From positions 372,001 to 436,000 of the forward strand of contig NZ_JMIW01000003.1 in NCBI RefSeq assembly GCF_000715015.1: a stretch of DNA of 64,000 nt, read 5' to 3'. The notes beneath the pieces were generated by a model. The model was not told where the DNA came from. It was given only the letters and a program-made list of their open reading frames with translations, and searched no databases. Made by a program: the position numbers and the translations under genes. The stretch comes from Erythrobacter longus. GTDB lineage: Bacteria; Pseudomonadota; Alphaproteobacteria; Sphingomonadales; Sphingomonadaceae. Of this stretch, positions 17,303-25,143 are shown piece by piece (positions within the stretch are counted from its first letter, which is position 1; every line of letters begins with the position of its first letter).

Positions 17303-18055
17303 GTGATTATCGACGCTGAATTTGAAGAAGTCGAAGGCAATGATGGGGAACTCGACCTTTCACAGGACGACAGCCTTCCTTGGCTTGAGGCTGATGAGGA
17401 CGACGATGGCGCAGGCGGCGTCGACAACACGCAGATCATCATCCTTGCGCTTATCTTGCTGGGCATTCTGGCTTTGGCAGTGGGCACGGTTTGGATTTTC
17501 GGCAGCAAAGTCACCGATGGCGCAGCTGTCGCTGATGGCAGCGTGATTGAAGCGCCCGAGGGGCCCTATAAAGAGCGTCCGGATGATCCCGGTGGTAAGG
17601 AATTTGCGGGCACTGGCAATGTCGCTCCGGTGGTCGGCGAAGGCGGCACACCCGAAGGCGTTATGGACACCGATGGCAATGGCTCAGCCGTTTCAGGTGC
17701 TGATTCAGGTGCAGGAACAGGGGCAAACAATGGCGAAGCAGGCTCTGCGACCGCAAACGCAGCAGGGGCAGGTGCTTCAGGTCAGTCGGGCGCGCAATCG
17801 GGTGCCACTACATCGCGCAGCGGTGTTGGCGTCCAACTTGCCGCGTATTCCTCAAGGGCTCGTGCCGAACAAGGTTGGAATGAGCTCAGCCGCCGGACCG
17901 ATGCCTTGTCTGGGCTGCGTTATCGCATTGAAGAGGGCGTGGTCGATATTGGCACTGTCTATCGCCTCCAGGCAGTGACCAGCGACCGTGCGACTGCTGA
18001 TCAGCTTTGTGCAAAGCTCAAATCCGCGGGCATTGATTGTCAGGTTAAGGGATAA
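17303..18055 (+). CDS. SPOR domain membrane protein
   Basis: A 250-residue bitopic protein: an acidic cytoplasmic segment (about 1-50), one membrane helix (IIILALILLGILALAVGTVW, about 48-67), a long low-complexity Gly/Ala/Ser linker, and a C-terminal SPOR domain (about 172-250) starting GVGVQLAAYSSRARAEQGWN. SPOR domains bind glycan strands stripped of stem peptides at the division site. The GTG start at 17303 follows CAGGGGAAC. It lies between argS and nagZ, a conserved arrangement in which NagZ would process peptidoglycan fragments. A role at the septum is inferred from the domain, not shown. Confidence 0.88.
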   Translation: MIIDAEFEEVEGNDGELDLSQDDSLPWLEADEDDDGAGGVDNTQIIILALILLGILALAVGTVWIFGSKVTDGAAVADGSVIEAPEGPYKERPDDPGGKEFAGTGNVAPVVGEGGTPEGVMDTDGNGSAVSGADSGAGTGANNGEAGSATANAAGAGASGQSGAQSGATTSRSGVGVQLAAYSSRARAEQGWNELSRRTDALSGLRYRIEEGVVDIGTVYRLQAVTSDRATADQLCAKLKSAGIDCQVKG

Positions 18056-18191
18056 TCTGGGCTGATTTTTGGGGGTGAGCGGGGGGTTTTCCGCGTCTTT
18101 TCACGCCTTTCCACGTCTTTCCCCGCAAAAACCCCACAATGGATGGTTACTGCGCTTGCCTGATCAGGCGGCGCCTGCAAATCTGCGTTTC

Positions 18192-19214
18192 ATGGTCCCG
18201 GCAATATTTGGATGTTCTGGCACAAAGCTGACCGCAGAAGAGCGCGCGTTCTTCCGCGAGGCTAATCCTGCGGGCTACATCCTGTTTGGCCGCAATTGTG
18301 AAACGCCTGAGCAACTGCGCGCATTGACCGATGAACTGCGTGAACTGCACGGGCGCGATCATCTCCTCATTTCGATAGATCAGGAAGGGGGCCGCGTTGC
18401 GCGCCTTCGCCCGCCGCATTGGGCTTCCTATCCAAGCGGAGAAGCTTTCGATCAGCTTTATCAAATCGCCCCGGCAAGCGCGATCGAAGCGGCTCGTGCG
18501 GGCGCGACGGCCATGGGGCTAGAGCTGTCGGCGATGGGTATAACGGTTGATTATCACCCGCCTTTGGACCTTCGCCAGAAGGGGGCTCACGACGTTATTG
18601 GTGACCGGTCTCTAGGCCATGATCCGATGCAAATTGCCGCGATTGGCCGCGCGATCCTCGATGGATTGGCAGCAGGCGGCGTCACCGGCTGTATCAAGCA
18701 TATGCCGGGTCACGGCCGGTCCAGCGTCGACAGTCACAAGGAAATGCCCACCGTTCACGCGAGCGTCGAGGAATTGGAGAGCGACCTTGCCCCGTTCCGC
18801 AAACTCAATTCCGCTCTGATCGGGATGACGGGCCACCTCAAATTTCCGGTCTGGGATGCCGAAGCGCCTGCGACTCTCTCCAAGACTATAATTGAGGACA
18901 TCATTCGCGGCGAAATCGGCTTTGACGGGCTGCTCCTTACCGATGACATCGATATGGAAGCGCTTGATGGGACAGTCCCCGAACGCGCAGAACGGGCCAT
19001 TGCGGCAGGATGCGATATCGTGCTGAATTGCTGGGCAAAGATGGATCATATGCAAGGCATTTGCGAGCGTTTGCCAAGCATCTGCGAAGCTGCGGCAGAG
19101 CGGCTTGATCGTGCGCTTGTGGGCACGCGGGTCGCTGACACTGTCGCTGAGGAGGCAAGCGATCTTCTGGCCAAGCGCGATGAGCTTCTCGCCCTTGTGG
19201 GGAAGGCCGCGTGA
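18192..19214 (+). CDS. nagZ: Beta-N-acetylhexosaminidase NagZ (GH3)
   Basis: A 340-residue glycoside hydrolase family 3 enzyme that removes GlcNAc from anhydro-muropeptides in the cytoplasm during wall recycling. Motifs: 'SIDQEGGRVARL' in the N-terminal barrel, the Asp-His catalytic loop CIKHMPGHGRSSVDSHKEMP, and the nucleophile Asp in LLTDDIDMEALDG. I prefer the ATG at 18192 (VPAIFGCSG follows), which matches the usual NagZ N-terminus; no good ribosome site precedes it, and the frame is open further upstream to 18069. The stop overlaps the scpA start by four bases (GTGA), so translation is probably coupled. Confidence 0.92.
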   Translation: MVPAIFGCSGTKLTAEERAFFREANPAGYILFGRNCETPEQLRALTDELRELHGRDHLLISIDQEGGRVARLRPPHWASYPSGEAFDQLYQIAPASAIEAARAGATAMGLELSAMGITVDYHPPLDLRQKGAHDVIGDRSLGHDPMQIAAIGRAILDGLAAGGVTGCIKHMPGHGRSSVDSHKEMPTVHASVEELESDLAPFRKLNSALIGMTGHLKFPVWDAEAPATLSKTIIEDIIRGEIGFDGLLLTDDIDMEALDGTVPERAERAIAAGCDIVLNCWAKMDHMQGICERLPSICEAAAERLDRALVGTRVADTVAEEASDLLAKRDELLALVGKAA

Positions 19215-20080
19215 GCCCGCCGATGACGACCGAGGCAGAAGACGGCTTTATGCTCACCGGCGGCGGCATGAATGCCTCTGAACCGGGCGCGATCATGCCT
19301 GATGGCTGGGACGATGATCCGGCTAAACAGGGCGCAAAGCCCGGCGAAGAAGCGCTCTATCTTGAGCTTGACGGATGGGAGGGCCCACTTGATCTGCTCC
19401 TCGACCTTGCGCGGCGGCAAAAGGTTGATCTGAAACAGATTTCGATCCTTTCCCTTGTGGATCAATATCTCACTTATATTGAGCGGGCACAGGACCTTCG
19501 GCTGGAGCTTGCTGCCGATTATCTGGTGATGGCAGCGTGGCTTGCCTTCCTCAAATCGTCACTCCTTTTGCCCAAGGATGAACAGGAAGACCCGAGCCCC
19601 GAGGAGCTCGCTATTCGGCTGCAATTGCGCCTGCAACGCCTAGGAGCAATGCGCGAGGCGGCGGCGCGGCTTTTGGGGCGTGACAGGATTGGCCGCGATA
19701 TCTTCCTGCGCGGCGCGCCCGAAGGATTGCGCACTGATCGAAAGACCTTGTGGAAGTCGGACACCTTCTCGCTAATCCAAGCCTATGGTCAGGTAAAAGC
19801 GCGCACCGCGCCTCGCATCTACCACGTATCTGACCGCCCGGTTATGACGCTGGATAGCGCGCTTGATCGCGTGTCGGCGATGTTGGGCGTGACGCTCGAC
19901 TGGATGGAAATTCGTGATTTCCTTCCCAAACACGCCGGGCCTGCCTTGCGCAAATCTGCGCTTGCCTCCAGCTTTGTCGCTGCATTGGAGCTTGCCCGCC
20001 TTGGCCGGGCAGAGCTTGAGCAAGAAGGCGCGTTTGCACCCTTGCGTATCCGCCGCCTTAAAGAGCGAGTGGAAGGCTGA
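19211..20080 (+). CDS. scpA: Segregation and condensation protein A
   Basis: A 289-residue kleisin that binds SMC and ScpB in the chromosome-segregation complex. The N-terminal kleisin motif 'LELDGWEGPLDLLLDLARRQ' is typical, followed by 'ISILSLVDQYLTYIERAQDL' and 'ADYLVMAAWLAFLKSSLLLP'. The C-terminal winged helix contains 'FVAALELARLGRAELEQEGAF'. The GTG at 19211 overlaps nagZ by four bases; an ATG four codons later is also possible. There is an N-terminal extension of about 45 residues before the conserved core. It overlaps scpB by one base. Confidence 0.94.
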   Translation: MSPPMTTEAEDGFMLTGGGMNASEPGAIMPDGWDDDPAKQGAKPGEEALYLELDGWEGPLDLLLDLARRQKVDLKQISILSLVDQYLTYIERAQDLRLELAADYLVMAAWLAFLKSSLLLPKDEQEDPSPEELAIRLQLRLQRLGAMREAAARLLGRDRIGRDIFLRGAPEGLRTDRKTLWKSDTFSLIQAYGQVKARTAPRIYHVSDRPVMTLDSALDRVSAMLGVTLDWMEIRDFLPKHAGPALRKSALASSFVAALELARLGRAELEQEGAFAPLRIRRLKERVEG

Positions 20081-20742
20081 TGTCGGAGGTAGATGGCGAA
20101 ATCGGCGGCGAACCGGATGAGCTTGAACGCGGCCTTGAGGCGACCCTGTTCGCCGCCGAAGAACCGCTTACCGTCGATCAAATCGCTGCGCATCTGGGGG
20201 ATTGCGACAAGGCAATTGTGCGCGACGGGTTAAGCGCGCTGGCGCATCATTATAAAAATCGCGGCGTGCATCTGGTTGAACGGGGTAAGCGCTGGCACTT
20301 TGAAACAGCACCCGACATGGCGCACCTCTTGCGGCGCGAAAAAGAGCAGGTTCGCCGCCTGAGCCGCGCCGCGACCGAGGTGCTCGCAATTGTCGCTTAT
20401 CACGAACCCGTCAGCCGGGCAGAGATTGAATCGATCCGGGGGGTGCAGACAAGCTCTGGCACATTGGATGTGTTGATGGAGGCCGGTTGGATCAAGCTGG
20501 CTGGCCGGCGCGAAGTGCCCGGACGCCCGGTAATCTACGCAACAACGCCTGATTTCCTCGACCATTTCGGGCTTTCGTCTCGGCGCGATTTGCCCGGCAT
20601 TGACGAACTGCGCGCCTCTGGCCTGCTCGACCCTGTAGATGACGCGTTTGAAGACGCGATGTCGGCAGGTGACGACGATGGCGAGGCCGAAGAGACGTGC
20701 GAGGCGGCTGACGAAGGCTCCGAGGATCATGAGCTAGACTGA
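20080..20742 (+). CDS. scpB: Segregation and condensation protein B
   Basis: A 220-residue ScpB, a winged-helix dimer that binds ScpA. 'LERGLEATLFAAEEPLTVDQ' and 'ATEVLAIVAYHEPVSRAEIE' with 'IRGVQTSSGTLDVLMEAGWI' and 'GRPVIYATTPDFLDHFGL' are the standard family blocks. The C-terminal 45 residues are acidic and probably disordered. The start overlaps the scpA stop (TGATG). tatA follows after 115 bases that contain a perfect 14-bp palindrome. Confidence 0.94.
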   Translation: MSEVDGEIGGEPDELERGLEATLFAAEEPLTVDQIAAHLGDCDKAIVRDGLSALAHHYKNRGVHLVERGKRWHFETAPDMAHLLRREKEQVRRLSRAATEVLAIVAYHEPVSRAEIESIRGVQTSSGTLDVLMEAGWIKLAGRREVPGRPVIYATTPDFLDHFGLSSRRDLPGIDELRASGLLDPVDDAFEDAMSAGDDDGEAEETCEAADEGSEDHELD

Positions 20743-20809
20743 TTTTCTGCTCGCGTTTTCATAAGAATTGAGGCTCTCACTGGCGTGAACGCATCAGTGC
20801 GCCTATATT

Positions 20810-20823
20810 GGGTTGCGCAACCC
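20810..20823. promoter_or_regulatory. Perfect palindrome upstream of tatA
   Basis: GGGTTGCGCAACCC lies 35 bases before the tatA ATG. It could be an operator or a small 5' leader stem. No T tract follows. Function unknown. Confidence 0.3.
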
Positions 20824-20857
20824 CCGTCCTGCAAAGGGCAATAAAGAAAGAACTCCT

Positions 20858-21094
20858 ATGTTTGGCCAAGTCGGTATCTGGCAAATCCTCATCCTTGCGG
20901 TGGTCATTTTGGTCCTATTTGGTCGCGGCCGCATTTCTGAAATGATGGGCGATTTTGGCAAGGGTATTTCCAGCTTTAAGAAGGGCATGAGCGAGGACGA
21001 CACGTCCAAGGATTCAGCGAAAGCCCAGATCGAATCGCCCGCCAAAGACGCGAGCGAAACCAAGACAAGCGACAAGAGCGAAGCCTCTAATTGA
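20858..21094 (+). CDS. tatA: Sec-independent translocase subunit TatA
   Basis: A 78-residue TatA: a short periplasmic N-terminus, one membrane helix (WQILILAVVILVLFG), the conserved FG hinge, an amphipathic helix (ISEMMGDFGKGISSFKKG), and an acidic/Lys/Ser-rich tail. TatA oligomers open the membrane for folded proteins delivered by TatBC. The ATG at 20858 gives the standard start MFGQVGIWQ. It is the first of three tat genes; a strong stem-loop separates it from tatB. Confidence 0.95.
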   Translation: MFGQVGIWQILILAVVILVLFGRGRISEMMGDFGKGISSFKKGMSEDDTSKDSAKAQIESPAKDASETKTSDKSEASN

Positions 21095-21104
21095 CGCACT
21101 TAAT

Positions 21105-21127
21105 GGGCGCGCATGACCCGCGCGCCC
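21105..21127 (+). other. Intercistronic stem-loop between tatA and tatB
   Basis: GGGCGCGC (21105-21112) and GCGCGCCC (21120-21127) form an 8-bp all-GC stem with a seven-base loop, 10 bases after the tatA stop. TACGCCTTTTG follows. It could be a partial terminator or an RNA-stabilising stem that gives more TatA than TatB/TatC. Confidence 0.6.
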
Positions 21128-21154
21128 TACGCCTTTTGAAAGTCCTTTCAGGCA

Positions 21155-21574
21155 ATGTTTGACATCGGCGCAGCAGAGCTTTTGGTGATTATTATCGTCG
21201 CGGTCCTCGTGATCGGACCGAAGGATATGCCTTTGGCTATGCGCCACGCGGGCCGCTGGATCGGCAAGGTTCGCCGCGTCTCCTCCCACTTTCGCACCGG
21301 TATCGACGCCATGGTGCGCGAGGCCGAACTTGAGGACATGGAGAAGAAGTGGAAAGCGCAAAATGAGGAGATCATGAAGCGGTCTGCGGCCCAAATGGAG
21401 GCGGAGAAAGGGGAGCCGGTGATGACTGGGCCGCCGCCAGTTGCTGCTCCTGCTGCTGATGCACAAAGCGCGGTTACCGAAACTGCGACCAGCGTCGAGC
21501 CTGTGCCAGCCCCTACCAAACCAAAAACTGCCGAACCAACGCCGCCGGAAACACCGGCCAAGCCCAAGGAATAG
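21155..21574 (+). CDS. tatB: Sec-independent translocase subunit TatB
   Basis: A 139-residue TatB. The N-terminus MFDIGAAELLVIIIVAVLVI has the conserved Glu within the membrane helix, then 'GPKDMPLAMRHAGRWIGKVR', which distinguishes TatB from TatA, and a long amphipathic helix (residues 45-75). The C-terminal 60 residues are Pro/Ala/Thr-rich and probably flexible. With TatC it forms the twin-arginine signal receptor. It ends 10 bases before tatC. Confidence 0.94.
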   Translation: MFDIGAAELLVIIIVAVLVIGPKDMPLAMRHAGRWIGKVRRVSSHFRTGIDAMVREAELEDMEKKWKAQNEEIMKRSAAQMEAEKGEPVMTGPPPVAAPAADAQSAVTETATSVEPVPAPTKPKTAEPTPPETPAKPKE

Positions 21575-21584
21575 GTGCGCGGCA

Positions 21585-22439
21585 ATGGCGTTTGAAATCA
21601 AAGATATCGACGAAACCAGAGCACCATTGCTCGATCACCTGATAGAGCTGCGAAGCCGTTTGATGCGCGCGATCTTCGCGCTGCTTATCGGATTTGGCAT
21701 TTGTTTCTATTTCGCCGACCCTATCCTTGGATTTCTGGTCCAGCCTTTGAAAGATGCGTTCCCTGAAGGAGAAGGGCAGCTGATCTTCACCAAGCTTCCC
21801 GAAATCTTCTTCGTAGAGCTTAAGATCGGCCTTTTCGCAGGCTTTATGGTGAGCTTCCCAATCATCGCAAACCAGCTTTGGGCGTTTGTGGCCCCTGGTC
21901 TTTATGCGCAGGAAAAGAAGGCGTTTTTGCCATTTTTGATCGCGACACCTGTGCTCTTCATAGGCGGCGCGGCGCTGGCCTATTATGTGGTGATGCCGCT
22001 TGCGTTCCTGTTCTTCCTTGGATTTAGCGGTGAAGCAGGCGGGCTTCAGGTTCAGGCGCTGCCATCAGCGGGCGACTACCTTGGCCTAGTGATGCAGTTC
22101 ATCCTCGCCTTTGGCCTCACTTTCCTGCTCCCGGTCCTGCTTATGCTGCTCCACCGCGCAGGGATTGTGACCCGCGAACAATTGGTTGCGGCACGGCGTT
22201 ATGTGATCGTCGGGATTGTTGCGCTCGCTGCCGTTGTGACACCGCCTGATCCGGGCACACAGGTGATCCTCGCAGTGCCGCTGCTGCTGCTTTTCGAAGG
22301 CTCGCTCTTGCTGATGCGCTTGCAAGATCGCTCGAAGCTAAAGAAGCAGGCCAAGGATGATGCCAAAAACGAAGCCGAGCCCGAGCCCGAGCCCGATACT
22401 GGGGCCAATTCAGGCGCAAGCGACCAACCAGCCGAATAA
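21585..22439 (+). CDS. tatC: Sec-independent translocase subunit TatC
   Basis: A 284-residue TatC with six membrane helices. The N-terminal signature 'LLDHLIELRSRLMRAIFAL' is present, with the Glu of the HLxELR motif that contacts the twin-arginine signal. 'LPEIFFVELKIGLFAGFMVSF' and 'YFVAPGLYAQEKKAFLPF'-type segments follow (here FVAPGLYAQEKKAFLPF). The tail is Glu/Pro-rich. The ATG at 21585 lies just after tatB. The gene ends only six bases before the stop of the convergent amidohydrolase gene, and I see no terminator between them. Confidence 0.95.
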   Translation: MAFEIKDIDETRAPLLDHLIELRSRLMRAIFALLIGFGICFYFADPILGFLVQPLKDAFPEGEGQLIFTKLPEIFFVELKIGLFAGFMVSFPIIANQLWAFVAPGLYAQEKKAFLPFLIATPVLFIGGAALAYYVVMPLAFLFFLGFSGEAGGLQVQALPSAGDYLGLVMQFILAFGLTFLLPVLLMLLHRAGIVTREQLVAARRYVIVGIVALAAVVTPPDPGTQVILAVPLLLLFEGSLLLMRLQDRSKLKKQAKDDAKNEAEPEPEPDTGANSGASDQPAE

Positions 22440-22445
22440 CTCGGT

Positions 22446-24128
22446 TTAGCGAGCAAACACGCGCTTTCCTGCAAGATACACTTCGCGCACTTCAGTCTCG
22501 CGAATATCGCTGGGTGAGGCGAGCATTGGGTCGCGGTCCACGAAGATAAAGTCTGCGCGTTCACCCGGCACTAACCGCCCGAATTTCCCTTCCGCAAATC
22601 CGGCATAGGCTGCGTCAGAGGTGAAGGCGGCCAAGGCTTGTTCCCGGCTCACCGCTTCATGTGCGCGCCAGCCGCCGAATGGCTTGCCGTTTTTGTCAGT
22701 GCGGCTGATGGCAACGGCTATGCCTGCAAAGACATCGGCAGGCTCAACCGGCGCATCAGAACCAAAGGCAATGCGGCCGCCTACGTTGATAATGCTTTTC
22801 CAGGCGTAGGCACCGCCCAAGCGATCTTCGCCAAGGCGCGCTTCGGCCATAAACATGTCGCTGGTCTGGTGGAGCGGTTGCATGGAGGCAATCGTGCCAT
22901 GTTCGCCAAATCGGGGAAGGTCGGCCGGATCGACAATCTGAGCGTGCTCAATCCGCCAACGCCGGTCGCCTTTGTAGGTTTCTGAAAGTTCAGCGATTGC
23001 GCTTAAAACATCGGCGTTGGCTGCATCTCCGATCGCGTGGATGGCGGTTTGGAAATCATCCATCGCAGCGCGGCTCATCCGGTTGCGCAATTGCGCAGGC
23101 GATGTGATCGCAATGCCTCTGGTGGTGGGTTCATCATGATAGGGCTCTTTCAAAGTTGCCCCGCGCGATCCCAGCGCGCCATCGACGTAAAGCTTGATCC
23201 CGTTAAGTCGCAGCTTGTCATCGTAAAGCCAAGGCGTTGGGCCTGGACCTCCGATAAGCTCCATCACCTCTGGGCTATCGGCATAGGACATGATGCGGAT
23301 GCGAAGGTCACCCCGGTCGGCAGACCTGCGGAACGTCATCCAATCGACCACCGGCGTTCCCATATCGGCGACCGCCGTGATACCGTTTGCGAGCAATCTT
23401 TGCTGCGCCATGGCAAAGGCCGCATCGCGGTCTTCGGGGCGGGGGGCGGGCACGCTGTCGCCCACGAGGGGGATTGCGTTGTCGATGAAAATGCCGGTTG
23501 GATTGCCATTCTCATCGCGAATGATACGGCCGCCATCGGGGCTCTGCGTGTCCGCTGTGATCCCGGCGCGCTCCATCGCGATGCTGTTCGCCCAATTGGC
23601 GTGATTGTCGGCGCGCTCCAGCCATACGGGGCGATCAGAGACCACCGCGTCCAATTCAGCAGCAGTGGGAAAACGGCCAAGGCCCCATTTTTCCTGGTTC
23701 CAACCGCGCCCGATGATCCACGGCCGCCCCTGATTGGCCTCGGCAAACTCAGCCACCTTGGCAAGCGCTTCTTCGAGGTTGTTCGTGTCTGACAGATCGA
23801 GGGTCAGCGCAGCAAAACCGATGTCCATAACGTGCACATGCGCATCGATCAGGCCCGGCATCATCACCTGCCCTTCGCCGTCCATCGCAAACTCGATGCC
23901 CTCAGGCCGATCTTCCCCGCGTTCCAGAACATGGGTGATGAAGCCGTCGTCATCGAACACCAGCTGGGTAAAGCGCTTAACTTCGCCTGCCTCGTCAATG
24001 GTTACCCCATCGACATTATAGACGAGCGTATCAGCAAAAGCGGGGCTCGCGACAAAGGCGACGCTTGCGGCGACGCTTGCGGCGACGCTCGCGGCAAGGA
24101 GTGAACGGATCATGGAAATTCTCTGCAT
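22446..24128 (-). CDS. YtcJ-like metal-dependent amidohydrolase, exported
   Basis: A 560-residue Amidohydro_3 protein. The metal-binding motif is GLIDAHVHVMD (HxH), followed by 'IIGRGWNQEKW', which is typical of YtcJ-like proteins, and 'IHAIGDAANADVL', 'RIEHAQIVDPAD' and 'FGSDAPVEPADVFAGI' with further metal ligands. A signal peptide with an ASVA repeat ends at about residue 33 (PAFADT), so the enzyme is probably periplasmic. Members hydrolyse amides of unknown identity. The start overlaps the stop of the upstream dehydrogenase by one base (TAATG), pointing to an operon; an ATG five codons later is an alternative. Three 12-bp DNA repeats encode the ASVA repeats. Confidence 0.88.
   Translation of the reverse strand: MQRISMIRSLLAASVAASVAASVAFVASPAFADTLVYNVDGVTIDEAGEVKRFTQLVFDDDGFITHVLERGEDRPEGIEFAMDGEGQVMMPGLIDAHVHVMDIGFAALTLDLSDTNNLEEALAKVAEFAEANQGRPWIIGRGWNQEKWGLGRFPTAAELDAVVSDRPVWLERADNHANWANSIAMERAGITADTQSPDGGRIIRDENGNPTGIFIDNAIPLVGDSVPAPRPEDRDAAFAMAQQRLLANGITAVADMGTPVVDWMTFRRSADRGDLRIRIMSYADSPEVMELIGGPGPTPWLYDDKLRLNGIKLYVDGALGSRGATLKEPYHDEPTTRGIAITSPAQLRNRMSRAAMDDFQTAIHAIGDAANADVLSAIAELSETYKGDRRWRIEHAQIVDPADLPRFGEHGTIASMQPLHQTSDMFMAEARLGEDRLGGAYAWKSIINVGGRIAFGSDAPVEPADVFAGIAVAISRTDKNGKPFGGWRAHEAVSREQALAAFTSDAAYAGFAEGKFGRLVPGERADFIFVDRDPMLASPSDIRETEVREVYLAGKRVFAR
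24061..24096. repeat. 12-bp tandem repeat in the amidohydrolase signal peptide
   Basis: ACGCTTGCGGCG at 24061-24072 and 24073-24084 is identical; 24085-24096 differs at two positions. The repeats encode the (A)ASVA units of the signal peptide hydrophobic core, so slippage would change its length in steps of four residues. Confidence 0.8.
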
Positions 24129-25027
24129 TAGATGTTCGCTTTTGGAAGGCGTGAAATAAGCGCGCTTGTGTCGTGGCGGTTGCCGCCTGAGGCTTGCACC
24201 TCTGCATAAAATTGATCGACTAGCGCGGTGATCGGGGAAGACAGACCAAGGCGCTTTGCTTCGTCAAGGGCATAGCCCAGATCCTTGCGCATCCAATCAA
24301 TGGCAAAGCCAAAGTCGAATTCGTCCTTCGTCATGGTGGCCCAGCGATTGTCCATCTGCCAGCTTTGCGCAGCACCGCCGGAAATCGCTTCATAGGTCTT
24401 GCCAAGATCAAGCCCTGCGCCTTGGGCCAGCCGGATTGCCTCGGAAAGTCCGCCAAGAACGCCCGCGATACACATTTGATTGGCCATTTTCGCGGTTTGT
24501 CCAGCGCCGGTGGGACCCACATGGACAATGGATTTGGCATACGGCTGCATCACGGGATTGGCGCGTGCCATCGCCTCGTCCGAGCCGCCGCACATGATCG
24601 CAAGCTGGCCATTTTCAGCGCCGGCCTGACCGCCACTGACCGGGGCATCGACGAAGGCAATGCCTTTTGCCGCACAAGCCTCGCCCAATTGGCGTGCCAT
24701 ATCGGCAGAGGTGGTGGTGTGGTCGATCAGAAGCGAGCCTTCTGGCATGGTCTCCAGAACGCCGCCGGTTGCTATAGTGACGCTTGCCAAATCCTCGTCA
24801 TTGCCAACGCAGGTGCAAACGACATCTGCCCCCTTGGCAGCATCCGCAGGCGTTTCGGCGAATGCGACGTTAAGCCCATCATTCTGCCAGCTTTTGCGCC
24901 AGTTTTCGGCACGCTCAGGTGAACGGTTATAGGCTGTGACATTGAACCCGGCACGGGCCAGATGTCCCGTCATCGGCCCGCCCATGACGCCAAGCCCGAT
25001 AAAGGCGATCTTTATGCTCTTATCCAT
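24128..25027 (-). CDS. NAD(P)-dependent beta-hydroxyacid dehydrogenase (HIBADH family)
   Basis: A 299-residue dehydrogenase related to 3-hydroxyisobutyrate dehydrogenase and tartronate semialdehyde reductase. The Rossmann motif is IAFIGLGVMGGPMTGHLARA; 'FVDAPVSGGQAGAENGQLAI' is the substrate-binding signature; the catalytic Lys is in GAGQTAKMANQMCIAG. All family blocks are present. The reaction is oxidation of a beta-hydroxyacid or the reverse; the substrate is not fixed by the sequence. It is divergent from ilvA across a 116-base region containing three phased TCAATC repeats, and is translationally coupled to the amidohydrolase gene. Confidence 0.9.
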   Translation of the reverse strand: MDKSIKIAFIGLGVMGGPMTGHLARAGFNVTAYNRSPERAENWRKSWQNDGLNVAFAETPADAAKGADVVCTCVGNDEDLASVTIATGGVLETMPEGSLLIDHTTTSADMARQLGEACAAKGIAFVDAPVSGGQAGAENGQLAIMCGGSDEAMARANPVMQPYAKSIVHVGPTGAGQTAKMANQMCIAGVLGGLSEAIRLAQGAGLDLGKTYEAISGGAAQSWQMDNRWATMTKDEFDFGFAIDWMRKDLGYALDEAKRLGLSSPITALVDQFYAEVQASGGNRHDTSALISRLPKANI

Positions 25028-25066
25028 ATGCGTGGCACCTAATAGCTTTGCGACACATTTGCCAAG

Positions 25067-25100
25067 TCAATCGCGCCCACTCAATCACCCCTACTCAATC
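25067..25100. promoter_or_regulatory. Three TCAATC repeats at 14-base spacing in the divergent dehydrogenase/ilvA promoter region
   Basis: TCAATC occurs at 25067-25072, 25081-25086 and 25095-25100, each 14 bases apart; the last two copies extend to CTCAATCA. This lies 40 bases upstream of both divergent genes' start regions. A regulator binding site is a reasonable reading, but the regulator is unknown. Confidence 0.4.
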
Positions 25101-25143
25101 ATGGTTGCTCTCGTGATTGCGAGGGCTTAGGGCGTTGCGCGTT

